A DNA stretch of 48,932 nucleotides from Roseburia sp. AF12-17LB (GCF_003479605.1 NZ_QUHR01000014.1:1-48932); one strand, 5' to 3'. Shown: positions 11,111 through 21,043, counted from the stretch's first letter. The notes: generated from the sequence alone by a model not told the origin. Made by a program: numbers and translations.

Positions 11111-12460
11111 TTAATTTGGGTTAATTTTTTTCTTAATGGTATTTAAGAGATTTACGGTTGCTTCATTAGTCTGTAATTCAGCTTCTACCTTATTAATACC
11201 ATGAATTACGGTAGAATGATCTCTTCCTCCTAAGAGTTCTCCAATATTTTCTAAGGAAACCCCAGTCATATTTTTGCAAAGATACATGGCAATCTGTCTC
11301 GGTTTTGCAATATCGTTGCTGCGGCTTTTAGAAATCATCTGCTCTTTTGTAATATGGAAATGTTCGCATACCACATCAATAATAAGCTGTGGAGTAATCT
11401 CCCTCGGCTTGTCCGGAGAAATAATATTCTGAAGCTCTTTCATGGCTACTTCCATGGTAATCTCAGTCTGTTCAAGATTGGAGTAGGCAAGCAGTTTATT
11501 TAAAGCACCTTCCAGTTCCCTGATATTAGACTTAATATTAGTAGCAATGTATTTTAAAATTTCATCATCTAAATGGAAATTATCCATTTCTTCTTTTCTT
11601 CGCAGAATTGCCATTCTGGTTTCATAATCCGGAGAACCGATGTCAGCAGTCAGACCGCATTCAAAACGGGAGCGGATACGTTCTTCTAATGTTTCCATAT
11701 CCTTTGGCGGCTTATCAGAAGAAATAACAATCTGCTTCTTAGCAAGATAAAGCTCATTAAAGGTATGGAAAAATTCTTCCTGTGTACTTTCTTTTCCTAT
11801 AATAAACTGGATATCGTCGATTAAAAGTACATCGATATTACGATATTTCTCACGGAATTTTGTCATAGCTGTATTATTGCCATTTCGGATGGCTTCAATC
11901 AGTTCATTGGTAAAAGTTTCCGAAGAAACGTATAAAATTTTTACATCTGGATTATTGGACTGGATAAAATGTGCGATGGAATGCATCAAATGCGTTTTAC
12001 CAAGTCCTACGCCTCCATATAAAAAGAGTGGGTTATAGACTTCTCCCGGAGATTCTGCAACAGCCAGTGAAGCTGCATGAGCCAGTTTGTTATTATTTCC
12101 AACAACAAAAGTATCGAAGGTATAGTTTGGATTCAAACTGGATTTGTCAATACTTTCTGTATTTACGAAAGCCATTGGTTTTGGTGTACGCATGGATTTC
12201 GCCTGCTCCGGCAGTACAAATTCGATTTCGTAATCCTTTCCAATAATTTCAGCGACTGCTACTTTAATAGGAAGAGTGTATTTCTTGGTAATGTAGTTAA
12301 GCCCCATCTGTTCGTCCGGTACCAGTATGTATAAAGTATTGTCTTTGACATCAAATACCTTAAGTGGTTCTAACCAGGTTTTAAAAGAAATGTCAGTAAG
12401 TTCATGCTCTTCCTTGACAGTTCTTAAAATTTCTTCCCATTTTTCAATGATCTGTTCCAT
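11111..12460 (-). CDS. dnaA: Chromosomal replication initiator DnaA
   Basis: A 449-aa AAA+ initiator that binds DnaA boxes and opens oriC. It has domain I (EQIIEKWEEILRTVK), a linker, Walker A GGVGLGKTHL near residue 148, Walker B VLLIDDIQF near residue 210, and domain IV with the DNA-binding signature LGGRDHSTVIHG near the C terminus. The start at 12460 is preferred: GGAG lies 6 nt before it and forms part of an in-frame upstream codon run that would only add MEIF. Confidence 0.98.
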   Translation of the reverse strand: MEQIIEKWEEILRTVKEEHELTDISFKTWLEPLKVFDVKDNTLYILVPDEQMGLNYITKKYTLPIKVAVAEIIGKDYEIEFVLPEQAKSMRTPKPMAFVNTESIDKSSLNPNYTFDTFVVGNNNKLAHAASLAVAESPGEVYNPLFLYGGVGLGKTHLMHSIAHFIQSNNPDVKILYVSSETFTNELIEAIRNGNNTAMTKFREKYRNIDVLLIDDIQFIIGKESTQEEFFHTFNELYLAKKQIVISSDKPPKDMETLEERIRSRFECGLTADIGSPDYETRMAILRRKEEMDNFHLDDEILKYIATNIKSNIRELEGALNKLLAYSNLEQTEITMEVAMKELQNIISPDKPREITPQLIIDVVCEHFHITKEQMISKSRSNDIAKPRQIAMYLCKNMTGVSLENIGELLGGRDHSTVIHGINKVEAELQTNEATVNLLNTIKKKINPN

Positions 12461-12589
12461 AAAAATCTCCATGTTTCTATTATTTAAGCTTTTTAAAGCT
12501 TCTCATATTTATAGCATTATATAGAATCCTACTCTTTTAATAATAAACTAAATGGGGCAAATTATCAATGAGAACTTTTAAAGGTATAG

Positions 12590-12750
12590 GTGATAAGCCT
12601 AATGTGAATAAAGTGGATAAAAAAGCCTTTATTTTAGCGGAAAAAGCTATTCAAAATTAAGGCAAGGTCATTTTAATAACAAGTTATCCTTAAATTATCT
12701 ACAGGTTATGCACAGGTTATGAACAATTGTGGATAACCTGTGCATAAAAT
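12590..12750. other. oriC: Origin of replication oriC (DnaA box cluster)
   Basis: Five 9-mer boxes start at 12695, 12706, 12717, 12728 and 12739, exactly 11 bp apart: TTATCTACA, TTATGCACA, TTATGAACA on the plus strand, then TGTGGATAA and TGTGCATAA in the opposite orientation. TTATGCACAGGTTAT (12706-12720) and ATAACCTGTGCATAA (12733-12747) form a perfect inverted repeat. Two more boxes, TGTGAATAA and AGTGGATAA, abut at 12603-12620. Flanking DNA is A+T-rich. Genes diverge from this point on both sides, which agrees with an origin. Confidence 0.92.
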
Positions 12751-12872
12751 TTTGATATATAAATTTTATGGTATGGAAGGAAGAAAATGGATACTAGATA
12801 TAGATTAAAAATAGTTTCTTCCTTATATATATAGTAGTGTAAAAATTAATTACCGAAAAATGCAGGTTTTAC

Positions 12873-12900
12873 TTGACTTGACAGGTTTTTTTGTTATAAT
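12873..12900 (+). promoter_or_regulatory. rpmH promoter
   Basis: TTGACT (12873-12878), a 16-bp spacer and a perfect TATAAT (12895-12900) lie 39 nt upstream of the rpmH start. Confidence 0.75.
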
Positions 12901-12938
12901 TGTACTGATGTTTTCTAGCATAGAGGAGGTGGATTATT

Positions 12939-13082
12939 ATGCATAAAGGTAAGATGACATTTCAGCCAAAAAACAGACAGAGAAATAAAGTTCATGGTTT
13001 TCGTAAAAGAATGAGTACAGCAGGCGGAAGAAAAGTATTGGCTGCAAGAAGATTAAAAGGAAGAAAGAAATTATCAGCATAG
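12939..13082 (+). CDS. rpmH: 50S ribosomal protein L34
   Basis: A 47-aa basic protein of the large ribosomal subunit. The core [20 protein letters not shown] followed by [20 protein letters not shown] is unmistakable L34. The ATG at 12939 has a strong GAGGAGGTGG site 6 nt upstream and gives an N terminus MHKGKMTF, slightly longer than the usual MKMTF. A start at 12954 is possible but lacks its own site. It opens the conserved rpmH-rnpA-yidD-yidC-khpB-mnmE-mnmG-rsmG run. Confidence 0.96.
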   Translation: MHKGKMTFQPKNRQRNKVHGFRKRMSTAGGRKVLAARRLKGRKKLSA

Positions 13083-13083
13083 G

Positions 13084-13112
13084 CCACAACTTTTGTGGTC
13101 TTTTTCTTCTTA
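13084..13112 (+). terminator. Terminator or attenuator between rpmH and rnpA
   Basis: CCACAA, a 3-nt loop, TTGTGG and then TCTTTTTCTTCTT. The short stem with a T-rich tail could partly terminate after rpmH and so keep L34 in excess over RnpA. Confidence 0.55.
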
Positions 13113-13139
13113 TTACAAGACTTTTTTAAGGATTGAAAA

Positions 13140-13463
13140 ATGGACTCATTGAAGAAAAACAAAGATTTCCAGAATGTATATCGCAATGGTAAGTCTTATG
13201 CGGACAAGTATCTGGTGATGTATGTTCTGGAAAATGGTTTGGAATCGAATCGAATTGGAATCTCCGTCAGTAAAAAAGTAGGAAATAGTGTAGTAAGACA
13301 TCATCTGACGAGATTATTAAGAGAAAGTTACAGACTACACGAAGAGATGTTTCATAGTGGTTGGGACATTGTAGTCATCGTAAGGGTGTCAGCAAAAAAT
13401 GAAGGTTATCACAAGTTAAAGAGTTCATTGCTGCATCTTTCGAATCTTCATGGAATTATTTAA
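13140..13463 (+). CDS. rnpA: Ribonuclease P protein component
   Basis: A 107-aa protein cofactor of RNase P, which trims tRNA 5' leaders. The family core RIGISVSKKVGNSVVRHHLTRLLRESYR is present at about residues 38-65. The usual RNR of this basic helix reads RHH here, a mild variation. It sits in its normal place between rpmH and yidD. Confidence 0.95.
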   Translation: MDSLKKNKDFQNVYRNGKSYADKYLVMYVLENGLESNRIGISVSKKVGNSVVRHHLTRLLRESYRLHEEMFHSGWDIVVIVRVSAKNEGYHKLKSSLLHLSNLHGII

Positions 13464-13487
13464 AGATAATATCGAAAAGAAGATGGA

Positions 13488-13703
13488 ATGATTTTGAAAA
13501 AAATTTTAATTGCAATCATTAAATTTTATAGAAAATATCTTTCACCAATGAAAACAACAAAGTGCCCTTATTGCCCGACCTGTTCTACTTATGGTCTGAT
13601 TGCCGTGGAAAAGTATGGTGCAGTAAAGGGGGGAGCACTGGCTCTCTGGAGGATATTAAGATGTAATCCTTTTTCAAAAGGCGGATATGACCCGGTTCCA
13701 TGA
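13488..13703 (+). CDS. yidD: Membrane protein insertion efficiency factor YidD
   Basis: A 71-aa member of the YidD family, which assists YidC-dependent membrane insertion. The cysteine-containing CPYCPTCSTYGLIAVEKYG and RILRCNPFSKGGYDPVP ending are typical. It lies 24 nt after rnpA and 16 nt before yidC. Confidence 0.95.
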   Translation: MILKKILIAIIKFYRKYLSPMKTTKCPYCPTCSTYGLIAVEKYGAVKGGALALWRILRCNPFSKGGYDPVP

Positions 13704-13719
13704 TTAGGAGGTACGTTAA

Positions 13720-14991
13720 GTGTCAGAAATCATTTTAACTCAGTACAATGGTAAGATTCTCGGACCGATTGCGAAGGTCTTAGGATGGATTATGAATGGA
13801 ATCTATTATGTGCTGAACAGTTTGTTTGGAATAGAAAATATCGGACTTTGCATCATTATCTTAACTTTGATTATTTATGCATGTCTTTTTCCATTAACCT
13901 ATAAACAGCAGAAGTTTTCAAAGCTTTCACAGAAAATGAATCCAGAACTTCAAGCTATCCAGAAAAAATATAAAAACAAGAGAGACCAGGTATCCATGCA
14001 GAAGATGCAGGAAGAGACACAGATGGTTTACCAGAAATATGGTGTTTCACCGACCGGAAGCTGTATCCAGATGTTAATCCAGATGCCGATTCTGTTTGCT
14101 TTATATCGTGTATTCTTAAATGTACCGGCATATGTACCGGCTGTAAAAGAGAAGTTTTCTGTTCTTGTTACAGAGATTATGTCTATCGACGGCTTTGCAG
14201 ATAAGATGACAAGCTTTGTTGATAAAATTAAAATTGCAGGATTATCTGTTGATTTTACTGCAACGGATACAAATGTTCTTCATAATTATATTGTTGATGT
14301 TTTATATAAGATGAATACTTCCGGATGGAGTGAGTTAAAAAACGTATTTGGTAATCTTACTAATCTGGATGCAACTGAGAAATCCTTAGAGAAGTTAAAC
14401 TATTTCCTTGGTCTTAACATTTCAAACAGCCCATGGAATATTATGACAACAGGCTTTAAGTCAGGAGCTTATTTACTTGCAATCGGTGCATTACTGATTC
14501 CGGTTATTTCTTTCCTGACACAGAGATTAAATATCAAATTAATGCCTACCGCTTCTACCGGTGAAAATGATGCAATGGCACAGCAGATGAAAACCATGAA
14601 CCTTATGATGCCATTATTCTCATTTGTAATGTGTTTCACTGTACCGGTTGGTCTTGGTATTTACTGGATTGCCAGTGCTTTGGTTCGTAGTATCCAGCAG
14701 TGGGGTATTAACAAACGTCTTGATAAGATGGACTGGGATGCTATTATGAAAGCTAATCAGGAAAAAGCGAAAGCAAAGCGTGAAAAGAAAATGGGTCTGA
14801 TTGAAAATCAGATTGCTAATGCAGCAAAGATGAGTACAAAAGCAAATGTTATTGAATCAGGTACTATGACAAAAGAAGAAAAGGAAGAAGCTTTAGAGCA
14901 TGCAGCAGAGGTAAGAAGCAATGCAAAAGCAGGAAGCCTCGCCTCAAAAGCTAACAGAGTACGTGAATTCAATGAAAGAAACAATAAATAG
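13720..14991 (+). CDS. yidC: Membrane insertase YidC/OxaI
   Basis: A 423-aa integral membrane insertase that places proteins in the cytoplasmic membrane, alone or with SecYEG. It starts at GTG with TTAGGAGGT 7 nt upstream. Hydrophobic segments are at about residues 17-60, 123-145, 235-260 and 293-320. The MLIQMPILFALYRVF block and the positively charged, Lys/Glu-rich tail fit the Gram-positive form. There is no lipobox, in contrast to Bacillus SpoIIIJ. Confidence 0.95.
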   Translation: MSEIILTQYNGKILGPIAKVLGWIMNGIYYVLNSLFGIENIGLCIIILTLIIYACLFPLTYKQQKFSKLSQKMNPELQAIQKKYKNKRDQVSMQKMQEETQMVYQKYGVSPTGSCIQMLIQMPILFALYRVFLNVPAYVPAVKEKFSVLVTEIMSIDGFADKMTSFVDKIKIAGLSVDFTATDTNVLHNYIVDVLYKMNTSGWSELKNVFGNLTNLDATEKSLEKLNYFLGLNISNSPWNIMTTGFKSGAYLLAIGALLIPVISFLTQRLNIKLMPTASTGENDAMAQQMKTMNLMMPLFSFVMCFTVPVGLGIYWIASALVRSIQQWGINKRLDKMDWDAIMKANQEKAKAKREKKMGLIENQIANAAKMSTKANVIESGTMTKEEKEEALEHAAEVRSNAKAGSLASKANRVREFNERNNK

Positions 14992-15006
14992 AGGGGGTAA
15001 TATACA

Positions 15007-15630
15007 ATGGAATTTATTGAAGTTTCAGCAAAAACAGTGGATGATGCAATTACAGAGGCTTCGATTAAGCTTGGAACTACCAGTGATAAGATTGAGGTAG
15101 AAGTTATTGAGAAGGGCTCTACCGGATTTCTTGGTATCAAGAGTAAACCTGCAATCATCAAGGCACGGAAGAAGAATGATACGGTAGATAATATCCGTGA
15201 GTTTTTGGAAAATGTATTTTCTGCTATGAATATGGAAGTTACCATTGACATTAAGAAAGCAGAAGATGATAAGGTCTATGAAGTAGAATTAAGCGGCAAA
15301 GAAATGGGACTGCTGATTGGCAAGAGAGGTCAGACTTTAGATTCTCTTCAGTATCTTACAAATCTTGCTGTTAATAAACATTCGGATGGATATATCAAAG
15401 TTAAGCTTGATACCGAAGATTACCGCCAGAGAAGAAAAGATACTCTGGAAAATCTTGCAAAGAATATTGCATATAAGGTTAAGAGAACAAAACGTCCGGT
15501 ATCTTTAGAGCCAATGAATCCATTTGAAAGAAGAGTGATTCATTCTGCATTGCAGGGTGACAGATATGTAGAAACCCACAGCGAGGGAGAAGAACCTTTC
15601 CGTCATGTAGTTGTTACATTAAAAAAATAA
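15007..15630 (+). CDS. khpB: RNA-binding protein KhpB (Jag)
   Basis: A 207-aa protein with three parts: a Jag-N domain (MEFIEVSAKTVDDAITEA, with GSTGFLGIKSKPA), a KH domain (GLLIGKRGQTLDSLQYLTNL, about residues 98-118) and a C-terminal R3H domain (FERRVIHSALQGDRYVETHS). KhpB proteins bind many RNAs and affect cell division and sporulation. It lies 15 nt after yidC as in most Firmicutes. Confidence 0.95.
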   Translation: MEFIEVSAKTVDDAITEASIKLGTTSDKIEVEVIEKGSTGFLGIKSKPAIIKARKKNDTVDNIREFLENVFSAMNMEVTIDIKKAEDDKVYEVELSGKEMGLLIGKRGQTLDSLQYLTNLAVNKHSDGYIKVKLDTEDYRQRRKDTLENLAKNIAYKVKRTKRPVSLEPMNPFERRVIHSALQGDRYVETHSEGEEPFRHVVVTLKK

Positions 15631-15658
15631 TTTAAAAATTTTATAAGAAAATGATTTC

Positions 15659-15704
15659 ATAAGAGTTATAAAATGATATAATTATACCGTTTTATAACTC
15701 TTAT
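15659..15704 (+). terminator. Long A+T-rich inverted repeat between khpB and mnmE
   Basis: ATAAGAGTTATAAAA and TTTTATAACTCTTAT pair perfectly over 15 bp with a 16-nt loop. It follows khpB by 29 nt. There is no clean T run after it, so it may be a terminator that works in either direction or an RNA-stabilizing hairpin; the loop holds a TATAAT-like sequence. Confidence 0.5.
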
Positions 15705-15749
15705 ATATTACACAGATAATATAAGAATTCTTATATTAAGGAGATTTTT

Positions 15750-17135
15750 ATGAAAACAGAGACTATTGCAGCAATTGCTTCCGCCATGACGAATTCAGGA
15801 ATTGGAATTATCCGTATCAGTGGAGAAGATGCTTTTGATGTAATTGATAAGATATACCGGCCACAAAAAGGAAACAAACTTTTATCACAGTGCAAGAGTC
15901 ATACGATTCATTATGGCCATATTTATGATGAAGATGAAATAATAGATGAAGTAATGGTTCTTCTGATGCGGGCACCGAACAGTTATACCAGAGAAGATAC
16001 GGTAGAAATTGACTGCCATGGTGGAACACTTGTGATGCGGCGTATTTTAGAAGTAGTGCTGAAAAATGGAGCAAGACCGGCAGAACCGGGAGAGTTTACC
16101 AAGCGTGCATTTTTGAATGGTCGTATTGATTTAAGCCAGGCAGAATCTGTCATGGATGTCATTTCTTCGAAAAATGATTTTGCATTGAAAAGCTCCATGC
16201 AACAGTTAAACGGAGCTCTTACAGGGAAAATCAAAGAAATTCGTGGTAAAATCATACATGAGATTGCATTTATTGAGTCTGCTTTAGATGATCCGGAGCA
16301 TATCAGTATTGATGGATATGGAGAGAATCTTCTTATTATAATAGAGAAACTGATGCAGAAGATGAATCAGATGATTGCATCTTCGGAAAATGGCAGCCTT
16401 TTAAAGGAAGGTATTAATACAGTGATCGTCGGAAAGCCGAATGCCGGAAAATCTTCTTTATTAAATGCGCTGGTAGGAAGAGAGCGGGCAATTGTAACGG
16501 ATATTGCTGGAACTACCAGAGATGTATTGGAAGAACAGATTAATTTGAACGGCATTACGCTTAATATCATGGATACCGCTGGAATCAGAAGTACTGAGGA
16601 TGTGGTAGAGAAGATTGGTGTGGATAAAGCACTATCCCTTGTGGATAAAGCTGATTTTATTATCTATGTAGTGGATACTTCTACTGCATTGGATGAAAAT
16701 GACGAAAAGATTATAGATGCCATCCGGGAGAAGAAAGCCATCATTTTATTGAACAAATCTGATTTAATCCAGGTAACCGGAGAAGATGAGATCAAAGAAA
16801 AATTATCCGGTGCAGATCATAAGATGATAGCTATTTCTGCAAAAGAAAATCTTGGAATTGATGTATTAGAAGAAACCATTACGGAAATGTTTTTCCATGG
16901 AACGATTTCATTTAACGATGAAGTATATATTACTAACATTAGACATAAAAACGCATTGATTCAGGCAGTAGAGAGCTTAAAGTTAGTAAAACAGAGTGTA
17001 GAAAATGGAATGCCGGAAGATTTTTATTCCATTGACCTTATGAATGCTTATGAAGAACTGGGTACTATTATCGGAGAAGCAGTAGAAGATGATCTGGTTA
17101 ATGAGATTTTCAGTAAATTCTGTATGGGTAAATAA
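15750..17135 (+). CDS. mnmE: tRNA modification GTPase MnmE
   Basis: A 461-aa GTPase. With MnmG it adds the carboxymethylaminomethyl group to U34 of certain tRNAs. The N-terminal folate-binding part begins ETIAAIASAMTNSGIGIIRI. The inserted Ras-like G domain shows G1 GKPNAGKSS (about residue 230), DTAG (about 275) and NKSD (about 334). The C terminus is FCMGK, in which the Cys is essential in the family. Confidence 0.97.
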   Translation: MKTETIAAIASAMTNSGIGIIRISGEDAFDVIDKIYRPQKGNKLLSQCKSHTIHYGHIYDEDEIIDEVMVLLMRAPNSYTREDTVEIDCHGGTLVMRRILEVVLKNGARPAEPGEFTKRAFLNGRIDLSQAESVMDVISSKNDFALKSSMQQLNGALTGKIKEIRGKIIHEIAFIESALDDPEHISIDGYGENLLIIIEKLMQKMNQMIASSENGSLLKEGINTVIVGKPNAGKSSLLNALVGRERAIVTDIAGTTRDVLEEQINLNGITLNIMDTAGIRSTEDVVEKIGVDKALSLVDKADFIIYVVDTSTALDENDEKIIDAIREKKAIILLNKSDLIQVTGEDEIKEKLSGADHKMIAISAKENLGIDVLEETITEMFFHGTISFNDEVYITNIRHKNALIQAVESLKLVKQSVENGMPEDFYSIDLMNAYEELGTIIGEAVEDDLVNEIFSKFCMGK

Positions 17136-17165
17136 TTATATTTAGATAGAAAGAAGGATAACGAA

Positions 17166-19043
17166 ATGTCGGTAATCGAAGAGACATATGATGTGTGTGT
17201 GGTTGGAGCAGGCCATGCAGGTTGTGAAGCAGCACTTGCCTGTGCCAGAATGGGACTTGAAACCATTATATTTACAGTAAGTGTAGACAGTATTGCGATG
17301 ATGCCTTGTAATCCTAACATTGGTGGAAGCTCCAAGGGACATCTGGTTCGTGAAATTGATGCTCTGGGTGGACAAATGGGAATTAATATTGATAAAACAT
17401 TTATCCAGTCGAAGATGTTAAATAAATCTAAGGGTCCTGCAGTGCATTCTCTTCGTGCCCAGGCAGATAAGGCGTCTTATAGTATGGAAATGCGGAAAAC
17501 GCTGCAGTCTACTGAACATCTTACCATAAGACAGGCGGAAGTATCTGAAATTATCACAGAAGATAATAAGATTGCCGGCATTAAAACATTTTCCGGAGCA
17601 ATTTATCACAGTAAGGCTGTTGTATTGTGTACCGGAACTTATCTTCGGGCAAGATGTCTTTATGGAGATGTGATTAATTATACAGGACCGAATGGGTTAC
17701 AGCCTGCTAATCATCTTACAGATTCTTTAAAAGCCCATGGAGTAGAAATGTTCCGCTTTAAGACAGGAACTCCGGCAAGAATGGATAAGAATAGTATTGA
17801 TTTCAGTAAAATGACCGAGCAGACCGGCGATGAGAGAGTAGTACCATTTTCCTTTACTACAGACCCGGAAAGTGTTCAGATAGAGCAGGCATCCTGCTGG
17901 CTTACCTATACAAATCCGAAAACTCATGAGATTATTCGTGCAAATCTCGACCGTTCACCAATCTATGCTGGTGTTATTGAAGGAACGGGTCCTAGATATT
18001 GCCCCTCCATTGAGGATAAAGTGGTAAAATTCGCCGATAAGGAAAGACATCAGGTATTTTTGGAGCCGGAAGGCTTAAATACCAACGAAATGTATGTCGG
18101 TGGAATGAGCAGTTCCCTGCCAGAGGATGTTCAATATGAAATGTATCATACGGTTCCGGGACTGGAACATGCGAAGATTGTAAGAAATGCTTATGCTATT
18201 GAGTATGACTGTATCAATCCAAACCAGTTGTTACCTACTCTGGAGTTTAAGAATATTAAGGGATTGTTCAGCGGCGGCCAGTTTAACGGAAGTTCCGGCT
18301 ATGAAGAAGCTGCAGCCCAGGGTATTGTTGCCGGAATTAATGCAGCTTTATATGTAAAAGAGAAGGAGCAGCTTGTATTGCATCGTTCCGAGTCCTATAT
18401 CGGAGTGTTAATCGATGATCTGGTTACAAAGGAGAATCATGAGCCATATCGGATGATGACATCCCGTGCCGAGTATCGTTTATTACTGCGTCAGGATAAT
18501 GCAGACCTTCGTCTTAGTAAATATGGTTATCAGGTCGGACTCATTTCTCAGGAAAGATATGACTGGGTAGTAAAAAAAGAAAAATTAATTCAGGATGAAA
18601 TAAACCGGGTAGAGTCAGTAACAATCGGTGCTAAAGAGAATGTGCAGAAACTTTTAGAGGAATATGGAAGTACTCCTTTGAATACCGGAACCCGTCTTAC
18701 CGAACTGATTCGCAGACCGGAACTGGATTATGAAAAACTTGCTCCAATTGATGAAGACAGACCAGAACTTCCGGAAGAAGTACAGGAACAGGTTAATATT
18801 AATATTAAGTATGATGGATATATCAAACGTCAGATTAAACAGGTGGAGCATTTTAAAAAATTAGAGAATAAGAAAATTCCGGATGATTTCGATTATGATG
18901 CAGTAGACAGCCTTCGTATCGAAGCAAGACAGAAGTTAAAGCTTTATCGTCCGGTTTCCATTGGACAGGCTTCAAGAATTTCCGGTGTATCACCTGCAGA
19001 TATTACGATGTTGTTAGTCTATATGGAACAGATAAAAAAATAG
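17166..19043 (+). CDS. mnmG: tRNA uridine-5-carboxymethylaminomethyl(34) synthesis enzyme MnmG
   Basis: A 625-aa FAD enzyme, partner of MnmE. The dinucleotide-binding motif [19 protein letters not shown] is at residues 12-30. Family motifs [10 protein letters not shown] and [19 protein letters not shown] are present at about 202 and 368. The gene lies 30 nt after mnmE. Confidence 0.97.
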   Translation: MSVIEETYDVCVVGAGHAGCEAALACARMGLETIIFTVSVDSIAMMPCNPNIGGSSKGHLVREIDALGGQMGINIDKTFIQSKMLNKSKGPAVHSLRAQADKASYSMEMRKTLQSTEHLTIRQAEVSEIITEDNKIAGIKTFSGAIYHSKAVVLCTGTYLRARCLYGDVINYTGPNGLQPANHLTDSLKAHGVEMFRFKTGTPARMDKNSIDFSKMTEQTGDERVVPFSFTTDPESVQIEQASCWLTYTNPKTHEIIRANLDRSPIYAGVIEGTGPRYCPSIEDKVVKFADKERHQVFLEPEGLNTNEMYVGGMSSSLPEDVQYEMYHTVPGLEHAKIVRNAYAIEYDCINPNQLLPTLEFKNIKGLFSGGQFNGSSGYEEAAAQGIVAGINAALYVKEKEQLVLHRSESYIGVLIDDLVTKENHEPYRMMTSRAEYRLLLRQDNADLRLSKYGYQVGLISQERYDWVVKKEKLIQDEINRVESVTIGAKENVQKLLEEYGSTPLNTGTRLTELIRRPELDYEKLAPIDEDRPELPEEVQEQVNINIKYDGYIKRQIKQVEHFKKLENKKIPDDFDYDAVDSLRIEARQKLKLYRPVSIGQASRISGVSPADITMLLVYMEQIKK

Positions 19044-19073
19044 GAAGAATAATGAGAAGAATGAGGATATTTT

Positions 19074-19796
19074 ATGGCATATGATTTTACAAAAATGAGA
19101 AATATTCTATCGGAGTGGAATTTAGAACTTACTGCAGAGAAAGAGCAGCAGTTCCTGACTTTTTATGAAATGCTGGTAGAAAAGAATAAAGTAATGAATC
19201 TTACTGCAATCACAGAATTTGAGGATGTTGTGGAGAAACATTTTTTAGACAGTATTTCTCTTTGCCAGGTGATGGACTTAAAGAAGCCGCTTACTTTATT
19301 GGATTTGGGAACCGGAGCCGGTTTTCCTGGAATCCCACTTAAGATTATGTTTCCGGAGCTTAAGATTACTCTGGCGGATTCCTTGAATAAAAGGTTATTA
19401 TTCTTAAATGAAGTTATGGAAGCACTTAATCTGAAGGATATTGAAACGGTTCATGGAAGAGCAGAGGAGCTTTCTAAAAGAAAAGATTATCGGGAATCCT
19501 TTGATTTATGTGTTTCCAGAGCAGTTGCTAATTTATCCACATTAAGTGAATATTGCCTACCATTTATCCACATAAGCGGCAAATTTATCTCTTATAAGTC
19601 TGGAGAGGTGGAAGATGAGCTGAAGGATGCAAAGAAGGCAGTTTTCGTGCTGGGCGGCGAGATAGAGGATGTAATTCACTTTACACTGCCGGATAGTGAC
19701 ATTAAACGTTCTTTTGTTGTAATTCATAAGGTTCATGCAACACCAAAAATATATCCACGTAAGGCTGGAACTCCATCAAAAAGCCCTTTAAAGTAA
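19074..19796 (+). CDS. rsmG: 16S rRNA (guanine527-N7)-methyltransferase RsmG
   Basis: A 240-aa SAM-dependent methyltransferase that modifies G527 of 16S rRNA. The SAM-binding motif LLDLGTGAGFPGIPLKI lies near residue 79, and CVSRAVANL and the FISYKSG segments follow. It is the last gene of the rpmH operon and is followed by a strong terminator. Confidence 0.96.
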   Translation: MAYDFTKMRNILSEWNLELTAEKEQQFLTFYEMLVEKNKVMNLTAITEFEDVVEKHFLDSISLCQVMDLKKPLTLLDLGTGAGFPGIPLKIMFPELKITLADSLNKRLLFLNEVMEALNLKDIETVHGRAEELSKRKDYRESFDLCVSRAVANLSTLSEYCLPFIHISGKFISYKSGEVEDELKDAKKAVFVLGGEIEDVIHFTLPDSDIKRSFVVIHKVHATPKIYPRKAGTPSKSPLK

Positions 19797-19879
19797 AAAT
19801 TAAAATTAGATTAAACTACGGGAAACATGTTTGGTTCCTTCTTTTCTATTATAATTTTTCTCGATAGTTGAGTAAATAA

Positions 19880-19911
19880 AAAGGATAACAAATTTTCGTT
19901 TGTTATCCTTT
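19880..19911. terminator. Bidirectional terminator between rsmG and the hydrolase
   Basis: AAAGGATAACAAA and TTTGTTATCCTTT form a perfect 13-bp stem with a 6-nt loop, with A residues before and T residues after. It ends both convergent genes. Confidence 0.85.
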
Positions 19912-19946
19912 AAAGATTTATACGTTGTTTTCAATGACTGGTTTTA

Positions 19947-20891
19947 TTATTGTAAGAACATTAAAACAATATCTTTAAATTTATCTGGCGTTTCAAGCTG
20001 GGGAAGATATCTGGAATTGGAAATGTAGGTTGCTTCAATATTCTTATTTAAGTGAAGATATTTTTCTGTAATAGCTACGGCATTATTTCTTTCTCTACTG
20101 GAAATGATGTAGAGATTGTCTGCTTTTTTCACAGCATTGGTGATATCAATATTGACATAATTTCCTTTGGTGCTGGCAAGCAGATATTTTCCGGCACTGT
20201 TTCCTTTGTGTGCAGATTCAAAGTAAGTATCTTCTAATTTGGATGAAAGGAATGTTTTCTTGAAGATATACTTACTTTCAATGTAATTGCGGATTCTCTT
20301 GTGATGCATAATCAGGTTATAGATAAAGGTACCAAGAATTGGAATCTCTAAAATAGTTTTGGCAGCCTTTGTTTCTTTTGTAGGCATCTCCCTGATAATA
20401 TTGATGTCAGATGGATTAACCAGAATAATTTTTTTAAAGTTATCCGGCTCCATTGCCTGTGCCATAATGACGAAAGAAGAAGAAATACCGGTTACGACTA
20501 TATTTGCCGCTTCTTTTACAATGTCGTGGATAAAATTATTAATTAGCTGTACATATAGGAAGTTGGTATAGGTAATACCCGGTTTTTCAGAACGGCCGCA
20601 GCCAAGCAGGTCGATAGTGTAGACGGTATGTTTCTTTTCCAGGCGGTGTACAATCTTACTCCATTCTTTGGCAGAAGAAGCAGGATTCAGTTCATGAATC
20701 AGAACAACCGGAGTTCCTTTACCGGAAACAGTATAGAAGACGTCACCATTTTTCCAGTGATACATATTTCCTTCTTCGGTAGTTAAAAGATTTTTTTGTC
20801 CTGCAGTATAATCTACAATTCTATTTATAATATACATGCCGGCAACAGCAGTAGTAGTGATGCCGATTACTTTTTTCAGGTTTCTGTTCAT
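19947..20891 (-). CDS. Membrane-anchored alpha/beta-hydrolase-fold protein, probably inactive
   Basis: A 314-aa protein with an N-terminal hydrophobic helix (residues 9-25) and an alpha/beta hydrolase fold: TPVVLIHELNPASS, YTIDLLGCGRSEKPGITYTN. The nucleophile elbow reads GISSS rather than GxSxG. The C-terminal segment where the catalytic His normally occurs (G-H-x-P-x-x-E-x-P) reads RYLPQLETP, so His is replaced by Tyr. The fold looks kept but the triad broken, which suggests a binding protein or a pseudoenzyme. It is a single gene on the minus strand, convergent with rsmG. Confidence 0.75.
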   Translation of the reverse strand: MNRNLKKVIGITTTAVAGMYIINRIVDYTAGQKNLLTTEEGNMYHWKNGDVFYTVSGKGTPVVLIHELNPASSAKEWSKIVHRLEKKHTVYTIDLLGCGRSEKPGITYTNFLYVQLINNFIHDIVKEAANIVVTGISSSFVIMAQAMEPDNFKKIILVNPSDINIIREMPTKETKAAKTILEIPILGTFIYNLIMHHKRIRNYIESKYIFKKTFLSSKLEDTYFESAHKGNSAGKYLLASTKGNYVNIDITNAVKKADNLYIISSRERNNAVAITEKYLHLNKNIEATYISNSRYLPQLETPDKFKDIVLMFLQ

Positions 20892-21043
20892 TGTAATTCC
20901 TCCCTAAAGTTTATGATACTTTTATTATAAACAAAAACATGCTGCTTTACAATTAAAATCATGGAATAAGACTTTTCAGATTGAAAAAAATGGTTTACAA
21001 TTATTATGTATACCATATAAGAACATATGTTCTAGGAGGAGCT

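Noticed and set aside
20981..21043. N-terminal extension of the DegS-like kinase from 20981
   Set aside because: The extension has no ribosome site, whereas the ATG at 21044 has AGGAGGAGCT directly upstream and begins the coiled coil.
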